Positions 42,484 to 52,081 of a stretch of 64,000 nt of DNA are shown here, piece after piece; the stretch's first letter is position 1; each line of letters starts with the position of its first letter. Under the pieces are notes generated by a model, which had not been told where the DNA came from, did no database searches, and was given only the letters and a program-made list of their open reading frames with translations. Position numbers and translations under genes: made by a program. This DNA comes from an uncultured Lachnospiraceae bacterium (lineage in GTDB: Bacteria; Bacillota; Clostridia; Lachnospirales; Lachnospiraceae), in contig CAMVCQ010000001.1 in the NCBI GenBank assembly GCA_947166015.1, forward strand, positions 18,997 through 82,996, read 5' to 3'.

Positions 42484-44121
42484 TCATTCCTTATACACGC
42501 GAGTGACATCAATAATTCCGTCTCCCGGCGCTTTGAAGTTTTTTACATTTTCGGCAACAAGCCACGAAGTTCCGGACGAACACAACGGAATGATCGGCAT
42601 GTCATTCATCGCTATATCCTCAGCTTCCGTGGTATACTTACATAGCTTTTCAACATCGATCTCTTTTTGCGCGGCATCAACCCTTTTGTCCAACTCAGGA
42701 TTTGAGTATTTGCTCATATTTATCGAGTTATCCGTTCTGAGACTCGCTAACGTAGAAACAAGCTCTGATTTGCTACAAGTCAATCCAATCGCTGTAATGT
42801 CGTAATCATCTCCCATGATCTCCTCTAAGTACTGCGCATCAGGCATCGTCCTTACTTCGAAACTCATCGATGGAAAAACCTTTTTCCATCCGTCCGTGAG
42901 AACCTCTATCAGCTTTGATTCCTTGCCTCTGGTGATCACCTTAAATGAAAAATTCTCTGTTCCGAGTTCTTTTGTTGCTTTTTCAAAATACTCCCTCGCC
43001 TTGTCAGGATTGTATGAACAAATGTCTGAGTATTTATCCTCATCTGCTCCGAGGTCTTTTCCGTCTTTGGTTTTTTGAATATCCGTCGGAAGAAGCCTCG
43101 TAAGAGGTTTTGCTGCATCATACATAAGCTTTTCGCAGATTTCCTTTCTGTCTACGGCATTGGCAAGTGCCATCCTCATATTTACATTTTGGCAGGCCTT
43201 GTTCTTGGATTTTTCATTTATCGGTATAAAATCAATGATCCCCGACAGATTTTTTTGCAGGGAGGGATCGTCTGCTGCAAGTGTGATAAACTCGCCTTCG
43301 ACTTTCGTCATATCAACAGTTCCGGTCTGATAGCACATGATCGCCTGCTGAGCATCGGAAACACACTGAAATGTGACCTCTTCTAATTTAACATTGTCAG
43401 CATCATAATAATACGGGTTTTTTTTGTAATGTATCTGAGTCCCGAGCGTCTGATATCTGTCCACTACAAAAGCTCCGCTCGAAAGCATTGTTTCCGGAGT
43501 TGAGGCATAATGCCCTTTGCAATCCTCAATAAATCTTTTCGGACATGGCGCAAGCGCCTGTGAAGCGAAAACACCCTCTATTCTCGGACAGGCTTCGTCG
43601 AGTTCGAGCAAGATTGTTTTGTCATCCGGCGCTGAAACTCCGAGCTTTTCGACAGGAATCTTTCCTGCAAACACTTCATTTACATTTTTCACTTTGCAAT
43701 TTTCCTGGATCAATCGTATCGCATCAGATGCCTCCATAGGATCTGCACACCTTCTGAATGAATGCACAAAGTCAATCGCTTTTATCGGTTCACCATTACT
43801 GTAACGAAGGCCGTCTCTCAAGTGTATAGTTATTTTTCTCCCGTCAGGTGACATATCATAGCCGGTTGCCAAAGCAGGATCAAATCCTCCATCCTGATTC
43901 AAACGATAAAGCGTTTCCTCAAAAGGGGCTATACAGAGAACAGATGTAGTATCATCTGCTTTTACAGAATCCATAGTGGCCGGTCTTCCCGATACGGCAA
44001 CCGTGAGTGATGATCTGTCTTTTGTGCCCTCTATGGACCTCACAGTCGCACATCCACTCAGCACAAATGCAACAGAAAGGAGGACTGCCAATGTTTTTGT
44101 CAGTTTATGATTTGTACTCAT
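42484..44121 (-). CDS. Oligopeptide ABC transporter substrate-binding lipoprotein (OppA-like, SBP_bac_5)
   Basis: Lipobox LSVAFVLSGC; SBP family 5 features; start codon overlaps the upstream stop (ATGA). Confidence 0.9.
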   Translation of the reverse strand: MSTNHKLTKTLAVLLSVAFVLSGCATVRSIEGTKDRSSLTVAVSGRPATMDSVKADDTTSVLCIAPFEETLYRLNQDGGFDPALATGYDMSPDGRKITIHLRDGLRYSNGEPIKAIDFVHSFRRCADPMEASDAIRLIQENCKVKNVNEVFAGKIPVEKLGVSAPDDKTILLELDEACPRIEGVFASQALAPCPKRFIEDCKGHYASTPETMLSSGAFVVDRYQTLGTQIHYKKNPYYYDADNVKLEEVTFQCVSDAQQAIMCYQTGTVDMTKVEGEFITLAADDPSLQKNLSGIIDFIPINEKSKNKACQNVNMRMALANAVDRKEICEKLMYDAAKPLTRLLPTDIQKTKDGKDLGADEDKYSDICSYNPDKAREYFEKATKELGTENFSFKVITRGKESKLIEVLTDGWKKVFPSMSFEVRTMPDAQYLEEIMGDDYDITAIGLTCSKSELVSTLASLRTDNSINMSKYSNPELDKRVDAAQKEIDVEKLCKYTTEAEDIAMNDMPIIPLCSSGTSWLVAENVKNFKAPGDGIIDVTRVYKE

Positions 44122-45056
44122 ATAGTTTTCCTCCATTTCTCCCATATCTGTTCTTCGCACCAAACACGATGCGTATCGCTCACCTCGTGCCAGATTCCGT
44201 TTTCATATACGATACCTGATTCAGCGTACTCGTACCCATCACCTTTGTTTTTCTGAACTATCGGGTTTGCTGTAGGGTTTGCTTCAAGAAGGTTTTTTGT
44301 GTATGGATGGATCGGGTTTTCAAAAATCTCCTCAGTCGTTCCCTCCTCCAAAAGATAACCAAGATGCAAAACGCCTATTCTGTTTGACAAAAATCTCACC
44401 ATCGACAGGTCGTGCGAGATGAACAAAAATGACGTCCCCGTCTCTCTTTGGATTTTTTTCAAAAGGTTTACAACCTGCGCCTGAACAGAGGCATCAAGTG
44501 CTGCTATACACTCGTCGGCAACTATCAGCTCAGGCTCCATGATAAGTGCTCTGGCTATGCCCACGCGCTGTCTCTGACCTCCGGAAAACTGTGCAGGATA
44601 TCTGTCTGCATGGTCTTTTGCCATACCGACAAGCTCAAGTATGTCACCCACTTTTTTGTCGCGCTCCTCTGCAGTCGAGCACACCTTGTGCACATCAAGT
44701 CCTGCCGCCACTATATCCCTCACCTTTTTCCTGGGATTTAACGAAGACATCGGATCCTGAAATATCATTTGTATCCTTCGTTTAAGCTTTGCATCGGGGT
44801 TATCGACTCCGTATCCGGCTATTTTTTCGCCTTCAAAGCTTATGCTTCCTTCCGCTACGGGGTTGAGCCCGAGTATCGCTTTTCCTATGGTTGATTTACC
44901 TGAGCCTGATTCTCCCACAAGCCCATAGGTCTCACCGCTGTTTATCTCAAGGTTTATATGCTTAACTGCGGTAACTCTTTTTTTCCCTTTGCCGAAGCAG
45001 ACAGAAAGGTCTTTCACCTCCAAAAGAGGCTGATCGGTTGAATTATTCATTGACAT
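44118..45056 (-). CDS. Oligopeptide ABC transporter ATP-binding protein (OppF-like)
   Basis: GLVGESGSGKSTIGKAILGL, QFSGGQRQRVGIARAL, LIVADECIAALDASVQ. Confidence 0.92.
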   Translation of the reverse strand: MSMNNSTDQPLLEVKDLSVCFGKGKKRVTAVKHINLEINSGETYGLVGESGSGKSTIGKAILGLNPVAEGSISFEGEKIAGYGVDNPDAKLKRRIQMIFQDPMSSLNPRKKVRDIVAAGLDVHKVCSTAEERDKKVGDILELVGMAKDHADRYPAQFSGGQRQRVGIARALIMEPELIVADECIAALDASVQAQVVNLLKKIQRETGTSFLFISHDLSMVRFLSNRIGVLHLGYLLEEGTTEEIFENPIHPYTKNLLEANPTANPIVQKNKGDGYEYAESGIVYENGIWHEVSDTHRVWCEEQIWEKWRKTI

Positions 45057-46128
45057 ATTCCGCTGCCTCCTTTTTCATTTGGTCTATTTTTTTCTGCAGA
45101 CTCTCCGGTCTCTCAACCTTCGGAGCTCTCGGATCAAGAAGCCAGGTAGCCGCATAGTGAGTATCGCTCACCTTAAATAATGGCGCCTCTTTTTTGAAAT
45201 CCACCTCGAGCGCGTAGCTGTTTCTCGGGGCAAACGCATCACCCTCAGGCTCTTTTGTAAGTACCGGCGGCGTACCCGGGATGGTCGCAAGGTCTCCTCC
45301 CGATCTGACATCCGGGATAGCCTCAAGAAGCCCCCATGTATACGGGTGTCTCGGGTCATAGAAAACATCAAAAATGCTCCCGGACTCGATAACCCTTCCG
45401 GCATACATGACATTTACATAGTCTGCTACTTTGGCTACCACACCCAGATCATGCGTGATGTAAACAACCGAAAGCGACCTTTTTTTCTGAAGTGACACGA
45501 TCAGGTCGAGTATGCGATCCTGGATAGTCACATCAAGGGCTGTGGTCGGCTCATCACATATCAGGATCTCAGGGTTACACGAGAGCGCGATAGCGATCAC
45601 TATCCTTTGACGCATACCTCCTGAAAACTCGTGAGGATACTGCTTCATCCTTCTTTCAGGCTCTGTTATCCCGACCTCCATAAGCAGGGTGACTGCACGC
45701 TCGTATGCTTCTTTTTTTGATATTTTTTCATGCGAAAGGATTGACGTCATCAACTGATTCCCTATTTTCATAGTCGGGTTCAGCGATGTCATCGGATCCT
45801 GAAAGACCATAGCGATCTTTTTTCCGCGAATCTCTTTCCTTATCTTGCTTTCAGTTTCCTTGAGAATATCTGTTTTCTTCTGCTTCCCATCGATAGTGTC
45901 ATATAGAATTATCTCACCTTTATTGATCACTGCCGTCGGCGGAAGTATGCCCATCACCGCTTTCATGGTAACAGATTTACCCGACCCCGACTCACCGACC
46001 AAAGCGATAGTCTCGCCGCGTCGCAAAACCAGGTCCACACCGCGTATGGCGTGTACTGTTTCTGTTTCAGACTTAAAGCTGACATCGAGATTTTTTATCT
46101 CCATTACAATTTCAGCCGAATCACTCAT
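45043..46128 (-). CDS. Oligopeptide ABC transporter ATP-binding protein (OppD-like)
   Basis: ALVGESGSGKSVTMKAVMG, EFSGGMRQRIVIAIAL, LICDEPTTALDVTIQ. Confidence 0.92.
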   Translation of the reverse strand: MSDSAEIVMEIKNLDVSFKSETETVHAIRGVDLVLRRGETIALVGESGSGKSVTMKAVMGILPPTAVINKGEIILYDTIDGKQKKTDILKETESKIRKEIRGKKIAMVFQDPMTSLNPTMKIGNQLMTSILSHEKISKKEAYERAVTLLMEVGITEPERRMKQYPHEFSGGMRQRIVIAIALSCNPEILICDEPTTALDVTIQDRILDLIVSLQKKRSLSVVYITHDLGVVAKVADYVNVMYAGRVIESGSIFDVFYDPRHPYTWGLLEAIPDVRSGGDLATIPGTPPVLTKEPEGDAFAPRNSYALEVDFKKEAPLFKVSDTHYAATWLLDPRAPKVERPESLQKKIDQMKKEAAEYVNE

Positions 46129-46249
46129 CTTTTGCCCCCCTATGTAATACTATTCAACAACGTTCACCCAGGATCATATATCTCGGTGAACAAAACGCTA
46201 CGTCTTCGACATAACTACTTTTTTATAATAATATAAATCTTTGAAAAAA

Positions 46250-46284
46250 ACAAGCGCCGTTCGACATGTATGTCAAACGGCGCT
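46250..46284 (-). terminator. Rho-independent terminator of rplA
   Basis: Minus strand AGCGCCGTT...AACGGCGCT followed by TGTTTTTTT. Confidence 0.85.
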
Positions 46285-46298
46285 GTATCATATGTGCA

Positions 46299-46991
46299 TT
46301 ATGCGTACTTCTGAGGGTTAACCTTAACCCCCGGTCCCATCGTGCTTGCGAGTGTAACACTCTTGAAATACTGACCTTTTGCAGACGCAGGTTTAGCTTT
46401 TACCAGCGCCTCCATAAGTGTATCGAAGTTCTCTGTCAGCTGCTCCTCGCTGAAGGATGCTTTACCGACAGGACAATGGATTATATTGGCTTTGTCAAGT
46501 CTGTACTCAATCTTACCTGCTTTGATGTCCTCGACAGCCTTTGCAACATCCATTGTAACCGTTCCGGCTTTCGGGTTTGGCATAAGTCCTTTTGGTCCAA
46601 GTACACGACCAAGACGACCTACAACGCCCATCATATCCGGAGTAGCAACAACAACGTCGAATTCAAACCAACCATCATTCTGGATTTTCGGGATGAGCTC
46701 CTCACCACCGACATGATCAGCTCCTGCGTTCTCTGCCTCAGTAAGCTTATCGCCTTTGGCAAATACAAGAACACGAACAGACTTACCTGTTCCGTGCGGA
46801 AGAACAACCGCACCGCGGACCTGCTGATCTGCATGACGTCCGTCTACACCAAGGCGAACATGCGCCTCAATGGTTTCATCGAATTTTGCAACTGCTGTTT
46901 TTTTCACCAGAGCTACTGCCTCAGCTACCTCGTACTGTGTAGCACGATCGATCTGCTTAGCAGCTTCAGCATATTTCTTTCCGTGCTTCAT
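46299..46991 (-). CDS. rplA: 50S ribosomal protein L1
   Basis: [53 protein letters not shown] before 46991. Confidence 0.96.
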   Translation of the reverse strand: MKHGKKYAEAAKQIDRATQYEVAEAVALVKKTAVAKFDETIEAHVRLGVDGRHADQQVRGAVVLPHGTGKSVRVLVFAKGDKLTEAENAGADHVGGEELIPKIQNDGWFEFDVVVATPDMMGVVGRLGRVLGPKGLMPNPKAGTVTMDVAKAVEDIKAGKIEYRLDKANIIHCPVGKASFSEEQLTENFDTLMEALVKAKPASAKGQYFKSVTLASTMGPGVKVNPQKYA

Positions 46992-47090
46992 AATATAAAT
47001 ACCTCCTAAGTGGTGTTGGCGGCAAACTGACCTGTTTACCTCCCACAACGTCCATTTTTCGGTTAAGTCTTTTTGTGTTTGGTTTAGTGA

Positions 47091-47516
47091 TTACTCAGCA
47101 ACTGTGATACCCATGCTTCGCGCCGTACCCTCGATCATGCTCATTGCTGACTCAATGCTTGCTGCATTGAGGTCTGGCATTTTGGTTTCGGCGATCTGAC
47201 GGATGTCATCTTTTGTTACCTGAGCAACCTTTTTCTTGTTCGGTTCTCCTGATCCTGACTGGATCTTGGCAGCCTTCTTGAGAAGAACTGCTGCCGGCGG
47301 AGTTTTTGTCACAAAACTAAAGCTTCTGTCAGAATATACAGTGATGACAACCGGTATGATCATACCGTCCTGTCCCTGTGTCTGAGCATTGAACTGTTTT
47401 GTAAACTCTGCAATGTTGATTCCGTGCTGTCCGAGTGCCGGACCAACCGGCGGTGCCGGTGTGGCTTTTCCTGCCGGAATCTGTAACTTGACATATCCTT
47501 CGACTTTCTTAGCCAT
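47091..47516 (-). CDS. rplK: 50S ribosomal protein L11
   Basis: [27 protein letters not shown]. Confidence 0.97.
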   Translation of the reverse strand: MAKKVEGYVKLQIPAGKATPAPPVGPALGQHGINIAEFTKQFNAQTQGQDGMIIPVVITVYSDRSFSFVTKTPPAAVLLKKAAKIQSGSGEPNKKKVAQVTKDDIRQIAETKMPDLNAASIESAMSMIEGTARSMGITVAE

Positions 47517-47527
47517 GATAATCCTCC

Positions 47528-48049
47528 TTACGCTAACTTCTTGATTTCAGTGAGCTCTATCTCGACAGGTGTTCCTCTGCCGAACATATCGATCACAACG
47601 ATTGCCATCTGATTTGCAGGATGAACTTCTGAGATAACTCCTTCTCTGTCTGCCCATACGCCGCTTGTGATCACAACCTTGTCTCCAAGTGAGAACGGTG
47701 TTGCTTCCGTTTCGGAAAGCTTAACAAGTGATGCTACCTCTTCATCGGATAACGGTACCGCTTTTGATCCCGGTCCGACAAATCCTGTAACTCCTCTTGT
47801 ATTTCTGACCACATACCAGGTTTGCTCATTCATTACCATATGTATGAGCACATAGGCCGGAAACATTTTTTTCTCAGACTGTTTCATCTCGCCATTTTTC
47901 TCTTCGGTGACCGTCTGAAGCGGTATCATCACCTCGAGAATCTGATCCTGCATGTTGCGGTGTTCAATCGTTTTCATAATGTCTGCCTGCACCTTTTTTT
48001 CGTATCCCGAGTAGGTGTGCACAACATACCATCTTGCTTTTTCAGCCAT
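47528..48049 (-). CDS. nusG: Transcription termination/antitermination protein NusG
   Basis: [22 protein letters not shown] domain [18 protein letters not shown]. Confidence 0.96.
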   Translation of the reverse strand: MAEKARWYVVHTYSGYEKKVQADIMKTIEHRNMQDQILEVMIPLQTVTEEKNGEMKQSEKKMFPAYVLIHMVMNEQTWYVVRNTRGVTGFVGPGSKAVPLSDEEVASLVKLSETEATPFSLGDKVVITSGVWADREGVISEVHPANQMAIVVIDMFGRGTPVEIELTEIKKLA

Positions 48050-48071
48050 AGAATCCCTCCTATGAATCCTT

Positions 48072-48272
48072 TTATGAAACTATGTTCATTGCCTGCAATC
48101 CAAGTCTGATAGCCCAGTCAAAACCTGCTATCAGCACACCCAAGAGCACTGATATCACTATAACAAGTGCTGATTGTTTTGCCAGTTCTTCCTTCTTTGG
48201 CCAAGTGCATTTTTTGAATTCAGCCTTAAGATTTTTGAAAAAGCCCGGTTTTGAAGTTTTTTCTTCACTCAT
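48072..48272 (-). CDS. secE: Preprotein translocase subunit SecE
   Basis: FKNLKAEFKKCTWPKKEELAKQSALVIVISVLLG, position before nusG. Confidence 0.93.
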   Translation of the reverse strand: MSEEKTSKPGFFKNLKAEFKKCTWPKKEELAKQSALVIVISVLLGVLIAGFDWAIRLGLQAMNIVS

Positions 48273-48289
48273 TCGACACACATCCTTTC

Positions 48290-48439
48290 TTACTTGGTCT
48301 CCTTATGGAGCGTGTGTTTCCTGCAGAACCTGCAATACTTCTTTGTCTCCATTCTGTCCGGATGGTTTCTTTTTTCTTTGGTTGTATCGTAGTTGCGCTG
48401 TTTGCACTCCGTACATTCCAAAGTGATCTTAGTACGCAT
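48290..48439 (-). CDS. rpmG: 50S ribosomal protein L33
   Basis: [49 protein letters not shown]. Confidence 0.96.
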   Translation of the reverse strand: MRTKITLECTECKQRNYDTTKEKRNHPDRMETKKYCRFCRKHTLHKETK

Positions 48440-48505
48440 TTTCGCACCTCCGTTCCTTATTACTTCTTTGCAACACAAAAAAAAGACTTAACGCCTTGCC
48501 CGAAT

Positions 48506-48534
48506 ACTATAACATACGGACCGCACGGCGTCAA
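48506..48534 (-). promoter_or_regulatory. sigma-A promoter of rpmG-secE-nusG-rplKA
   Basis: Minus strand TTGACG-17-TATAGT. Confidence 0.75.
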
Positions 48535-48580
48535 GTACTTTTTTTATTTATTTAAAGAAACCTTTCACATTTGAAGAAAC

Positions 48581-51500
48581 TCAGGGCTTCACCCTCTTGA
48601 ACTTTGTTTTCTTCGGACACCCACTTTTCTTTTTGATAAGTTTCACAAGCTTTGTGTACTCTGCTTTTTTTGCAACAATATATATAGTACATTTTTTTGA
48701 TATGTCCTTGAAACAATTCTTTCCTATGGATGTCAGGTTTGAGGCTTTGATCGTGATCTTGTTTAATTTTCCGCATTTCATGAAAGCTTTGCTTCCGATT
48801 TTGGTGACATTTTTTCCTATTGTTACACTTTTAAGCGAATCTATGCCAAAGAATGCGAGTTTGTCGATCGCATTGATCTTGTAAGTCACTCCATCAATTT
48901 TTACAGATGATTTGATAACGATCTTTTTCAATCCGTACCACTTCTTAGGGTTGGCTGCTGATGCATAGCCATTTTTAATTCTATAACTCACATTTGAAGC
49001 AACATGATAAATGATTTTTGCAGTCTCCTCTTTCTGGTCGTCATCTTTTTCATCATCAGGTTTTTCTTCTTCAGGAATCACTTCTGTCGACGCGTCAACT
49101 ATCGCATAGCACTTCTTTCCGTCCGATTGCTCAAAAAATACTTTTGTAACGCCATTTGATGTTTCTGAATTGAACAAATCGATATTCACATACTGCTCAC
49201 CACCACCGGGATAAGTTATCACAATATATTTCCTTGCGCTGTCAACTCGGACTTCCGCATCTGTTGAAATCTGCTTTGGCTGCGTGAAGCTCACAGTTGT
49301 TTTGTAAACCATACCGTCCTGAGCAGTAAACTGAATCTCATTCATACCATCTTTCAACTCGCTGCCCTGTTTTGGAATTTCCACATATTTCTTCACGCCA
49401 TTAGAATCTGTAATAATCAGGTACTTGCCGTTTTCCGAAACAGTCGTTACAGTTCCCGCCGGAAGCTCATTAACTATCACTTTGCATTTAACCTCGATTA
49501 TTATATCAGACGTGGAAAATATATAGTTTTTGCTTGCAACCATTTTATCCGATGGTTTAGAAAGACTTTCCTCAACAACAATCTTGTTGGTTTTATTCTC
49601 TTTGATTGAATACCCAGTGATCTCATATCCCTGCGTAACAGAAATGGTCAACTTATCCAAAACATCACCGGCCGCAAACAATAACCCTGTTGCCTTTCCG
49701 CCAGACGCAATAGTGCCTTTTGAACAACTAATTGTCTTTATACCATCTCCGACTATTCCGGCAGAATAGAGGTTATCCCACTTCGCCGTAACCGTAACAT
49801 CCCCCGTATCCGTTTTCTTTATCTCCTTAACCTCTACACCGCCACTCGTAAACCATCCAAGGAATTTATGTCCTGTCCATGAAAGCGTGGGTAGTGTTTT
49901 TGTTTCTCCGTATACGTAAGAGGTTGGCATGTCACCTAATACTTTAATACCACTTGAGGCATCGTAGGTATATATTATATCGTATCGTTCCAATTTGAAC
50001 ATCGGATACATCTTAACTGTCGCACCATCTTCGTATTTGAAATGAGAATTGATTTCCATTCCCGATGTATACGGAGCGGTTTTCGTGTCTGATGGGTTAT
50101 ATGTTTTCTCTGCATCAGATTTCACAGTTGTCCAACCCATAAACACACATCCCGTCCTTGTCGGCACTGACGAAATAATGTTAAATCTATTGCTTGAACA
50201 ACTGATTTGCGACGTTCCAATATTCTGTACTTCAGTTGTGTCTGTGTAGTAAACTATTGAATATACATTATCCTTATACACCGCCGTAAGAATAACATTC
50301 TCTCCAGATGAAGCCCCAAAGTCATTCGTTACATTTTCTACTCCGTTTGAGCCTTCCCCGTAATTCTTTCCTTTATTTGATTTCCAGTATAAAAATGTAC
50401 GCCCCGTTTTAGTCGGGCCTGTTTTGGTCTGTTTTGTGTTTCCGTCAAGATACTTCGTCTCTGTCGAGCCTATTAGCGAGCCGTCTGAGTCTTTATATGT
50501 TAAATTATATGTATTGGTACTCCATTGCGCGATTAGTGTAACACCATTTGTTTCGGATATTCCACTGCCACCGTTTTCTGTAAGTTTATTCCACACATCT
50601 TCGTATACAATGTCTCTGGGAAGGTCTTTGTTTGTGTCTTTAATCTTCCATCCGATAAATGTTTTCCCTGTACAGGTTGGTTTATTAATCGCCTTTCTCC
50701 ACTCACTTGAACCGAACTTTACTGATGTGGGGCTTGTTGGCATACTTCTTGCATTCGAGCCTGCGTCTCCAGGTTCAAACATAAATTTATATGATTTCGC
50801 TGACCATACTGGATAAAGAGTAACAGGACTGTCGAGAGTTATTTCTGTCTCTGCGGTTGCTGCGGTTTTTGAAGTGTTAAATCCAGCAAGACTATAACCT
50901 GTTTTTGTTCCCACATAGTTAGAAATATTCTGTGTATCTTTTGTGGGAAGAGTGTATAGCCCGTACTCTGCGGTTGTATACGGAGTAGTTGTATTCGTAG
51001 ACTCGTTATATATTGATATGCTATATGTCTTTTTGGCAAATTTCGCTTCCAAAGTTGCTTCATCCCCCTCAGACGACGGGAACGAAACAAAATTACCCCC
51101 AGCATCAAAGACCTTTGTGTCGCCAAGCCAAAATCCAGCAAAGTCATAATGTGATACGTATGGCAATGTGGCGAGTTTAAGACCATCATTATCCCCAGCG
51201 GCTTTATAGATATACATACCTACTTTGTTGCCTAATTGAGGAGGATTAGCCCAAGCTGCCGAACCATATGTATTGTTATCTGTATAATTAAAATAAACTT
51301 TTGCTGATGACGGATGACTATTGGAACTATCAATGCTAACACCATCAACACTGTGCCATCTCTGACCAAGCTTTGATTTAAAAGTATCCGCTGCCGTAGA
51401 GTTTTTCATTCCGTAAAAATGACCGTTATAGTCTGTGTTGTTATATATAGCGTTAAGTGAGTCACAATAAATCGAGTGAGATGTGTCATTCCTGTACAAG

Positions 51501-51955
51501 ACCTTTGTCCCAATTTCTTTTATTGTTCTTGGAAGTTTCAATGTAAATTTTGTTTTTTCGTATCCTATATATGGATTAACCTTTGTAATAGATGTGTTTG
51601 ATGCGTCAATAGTAATATCATAGTCAGCGGTTACATTTGATGGATTAAAAAAAGAGTCTTTCCCTTGAACCCCATCGTTTCCTATACTATTAACATCTTT
51701 CCCTGCGATTCTTCTTGGTACAGTAACAGTAAACCCGTTTGGAATCTCGTCGCCTTCAACTCTGTCTACAAACAAATTTTCTATTTTACCTGTATCCCCT
51801 ATTACATATACGAATTCTATATTAATTCCATTCTGTGTCTCTGGATACACCGCCGCCTCAGCAACCCTATCATTAACTCCTATCCCTACAAACATAGACA
51901 GTATCATAGACACTGCTAACATCCATGATATCATTTTTCTCTTTATCATATTCAT
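48581..51955 (-). CDS. Secreted surface protein with several InlB B-repeat (Flg_new-like) domains and a C-terminal BspA-like LRR_5 domain
   Basis: Signal peptide MIKRKMISWMLAVSMILSMFVGIGV..AEA; repeated YxxxY...GxxFxGW...VTLYPVW units; C-term INAIDKLAFFGIDSLKSVTIGKNVTKIGSKAFMKCGKLNKI. Confidence 0.85.
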   Translation of the reverse strand: MNMIKRKMISWMLAVSMILSMFVGIGVNDRVAEAAVYPETQNGINIEFVYVIGDTGKIENLFVDRVEGDEIPNGFTVTVPRRIAGKDVNSIGNDGVQGKDSFFNPSNVTADYDITIDASNTSITKVNPYIGYEKTKFTLKLPRTIKEIGTKVLYRNDTSHSIYCDSLNAIYNNTDYNGHFYGMKNSTAADTFKSKLGQRWHSVDGVSIDSSNSHPSSAKVYFNYTDNNTYGSAAWANPPQLGNKVGMYIYKAAGDNDGLKLATLPYVSHYDFAGFWLGDTKVFDAGGNFVSFPSSEGDEATLEAKFAKKTYSISIYNESTNTTTPYTTAEYGLYTLPTKDTQNISNYVGTKTGYSLAGFNTSKTAATAETEITLDSPVTLYPVWSAKSYKFMFEPGDAGSNARSMPTSPTSVKFGSSEWRKAINKPTCTGKTFIGWKIKDTNKDLPRDIVYEDVWNKLTENGGSGISETNGVTLIAQWSTNTYNLTYKDSDGSLIGSTETKYLDGNTKQTKTGPTKTGRTFLYWKSNKGKNYGEGSNGVENVTNDFGASSGENVILTAVYKDNVYSIVYYTDTTEVQNIGTSQISCSSNRFNIISSVPTRTGCVFMGWTTVKSDAEKTYNPSDTKTAPYTSGMEINSHFKYEDGATVKMYPMFKLERYDIIYTYDASSGIKVLGDMPTSYVYGETKTLPTLSWTGHKFLGWFTSGGVEVKEIKKTDTGDVTVTAKWDNLYSAGIVGDGIKTISCSKGTIASGGKATGLLFAAGDVLDKLTISVTQGYEITGYSIKENKTNKIVVEESLSKPSDKMVASKNYIFSTSDIIIEVKCKVIVNELPAGTVTTVSENGKYLIITDSNGVKKYVEIPKQGSELKDGMNEIQFTAQDGMVYKTTVSFTQPKQISTDAEVRVDSARKYIVITYPGGGEQYVNIDLFNSETSNGVTKVFFEQSDGKKCYAIVDASTEVIPEEEKPDDEKDDDQKEETAKIIYHVASNVSYRIKNGYASAANPKKWYGLKKIVIKSSVKIDGVTYKINAIDKLAFFGIDSLKSVTIGKNVTKIGSKAFMKCGKLNKITIKASNLTSIGKNCFKDISKKCTIYIVAKKAEYTKLVKLIKKKSGCPKKTKFKRVKP

Positions 51956-52081
51956 AACCACCTTTTTTTTGTATTTACGGTTTTACCCGCATTGTTATTA
52001 TGCCTTTTTGTTTCGCGGAGTTGGGCTGTAAGGCATGTGATTCCGGCTTTTTCAAATCAAAATCTATTATCAGTTTTATTA

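Noticed and set aside
46266-47009. 247-aa plus-strand ORF
   Set aside because: Exactly antisense to rplA, no RBS or recognisable domain; codon-mirror artefact.
48272-48290. tRNA-Trp between rpmG and secE (common in many bacteria)
   Set aside because: The gap between rpmG and secE is too short; no tRNA present.
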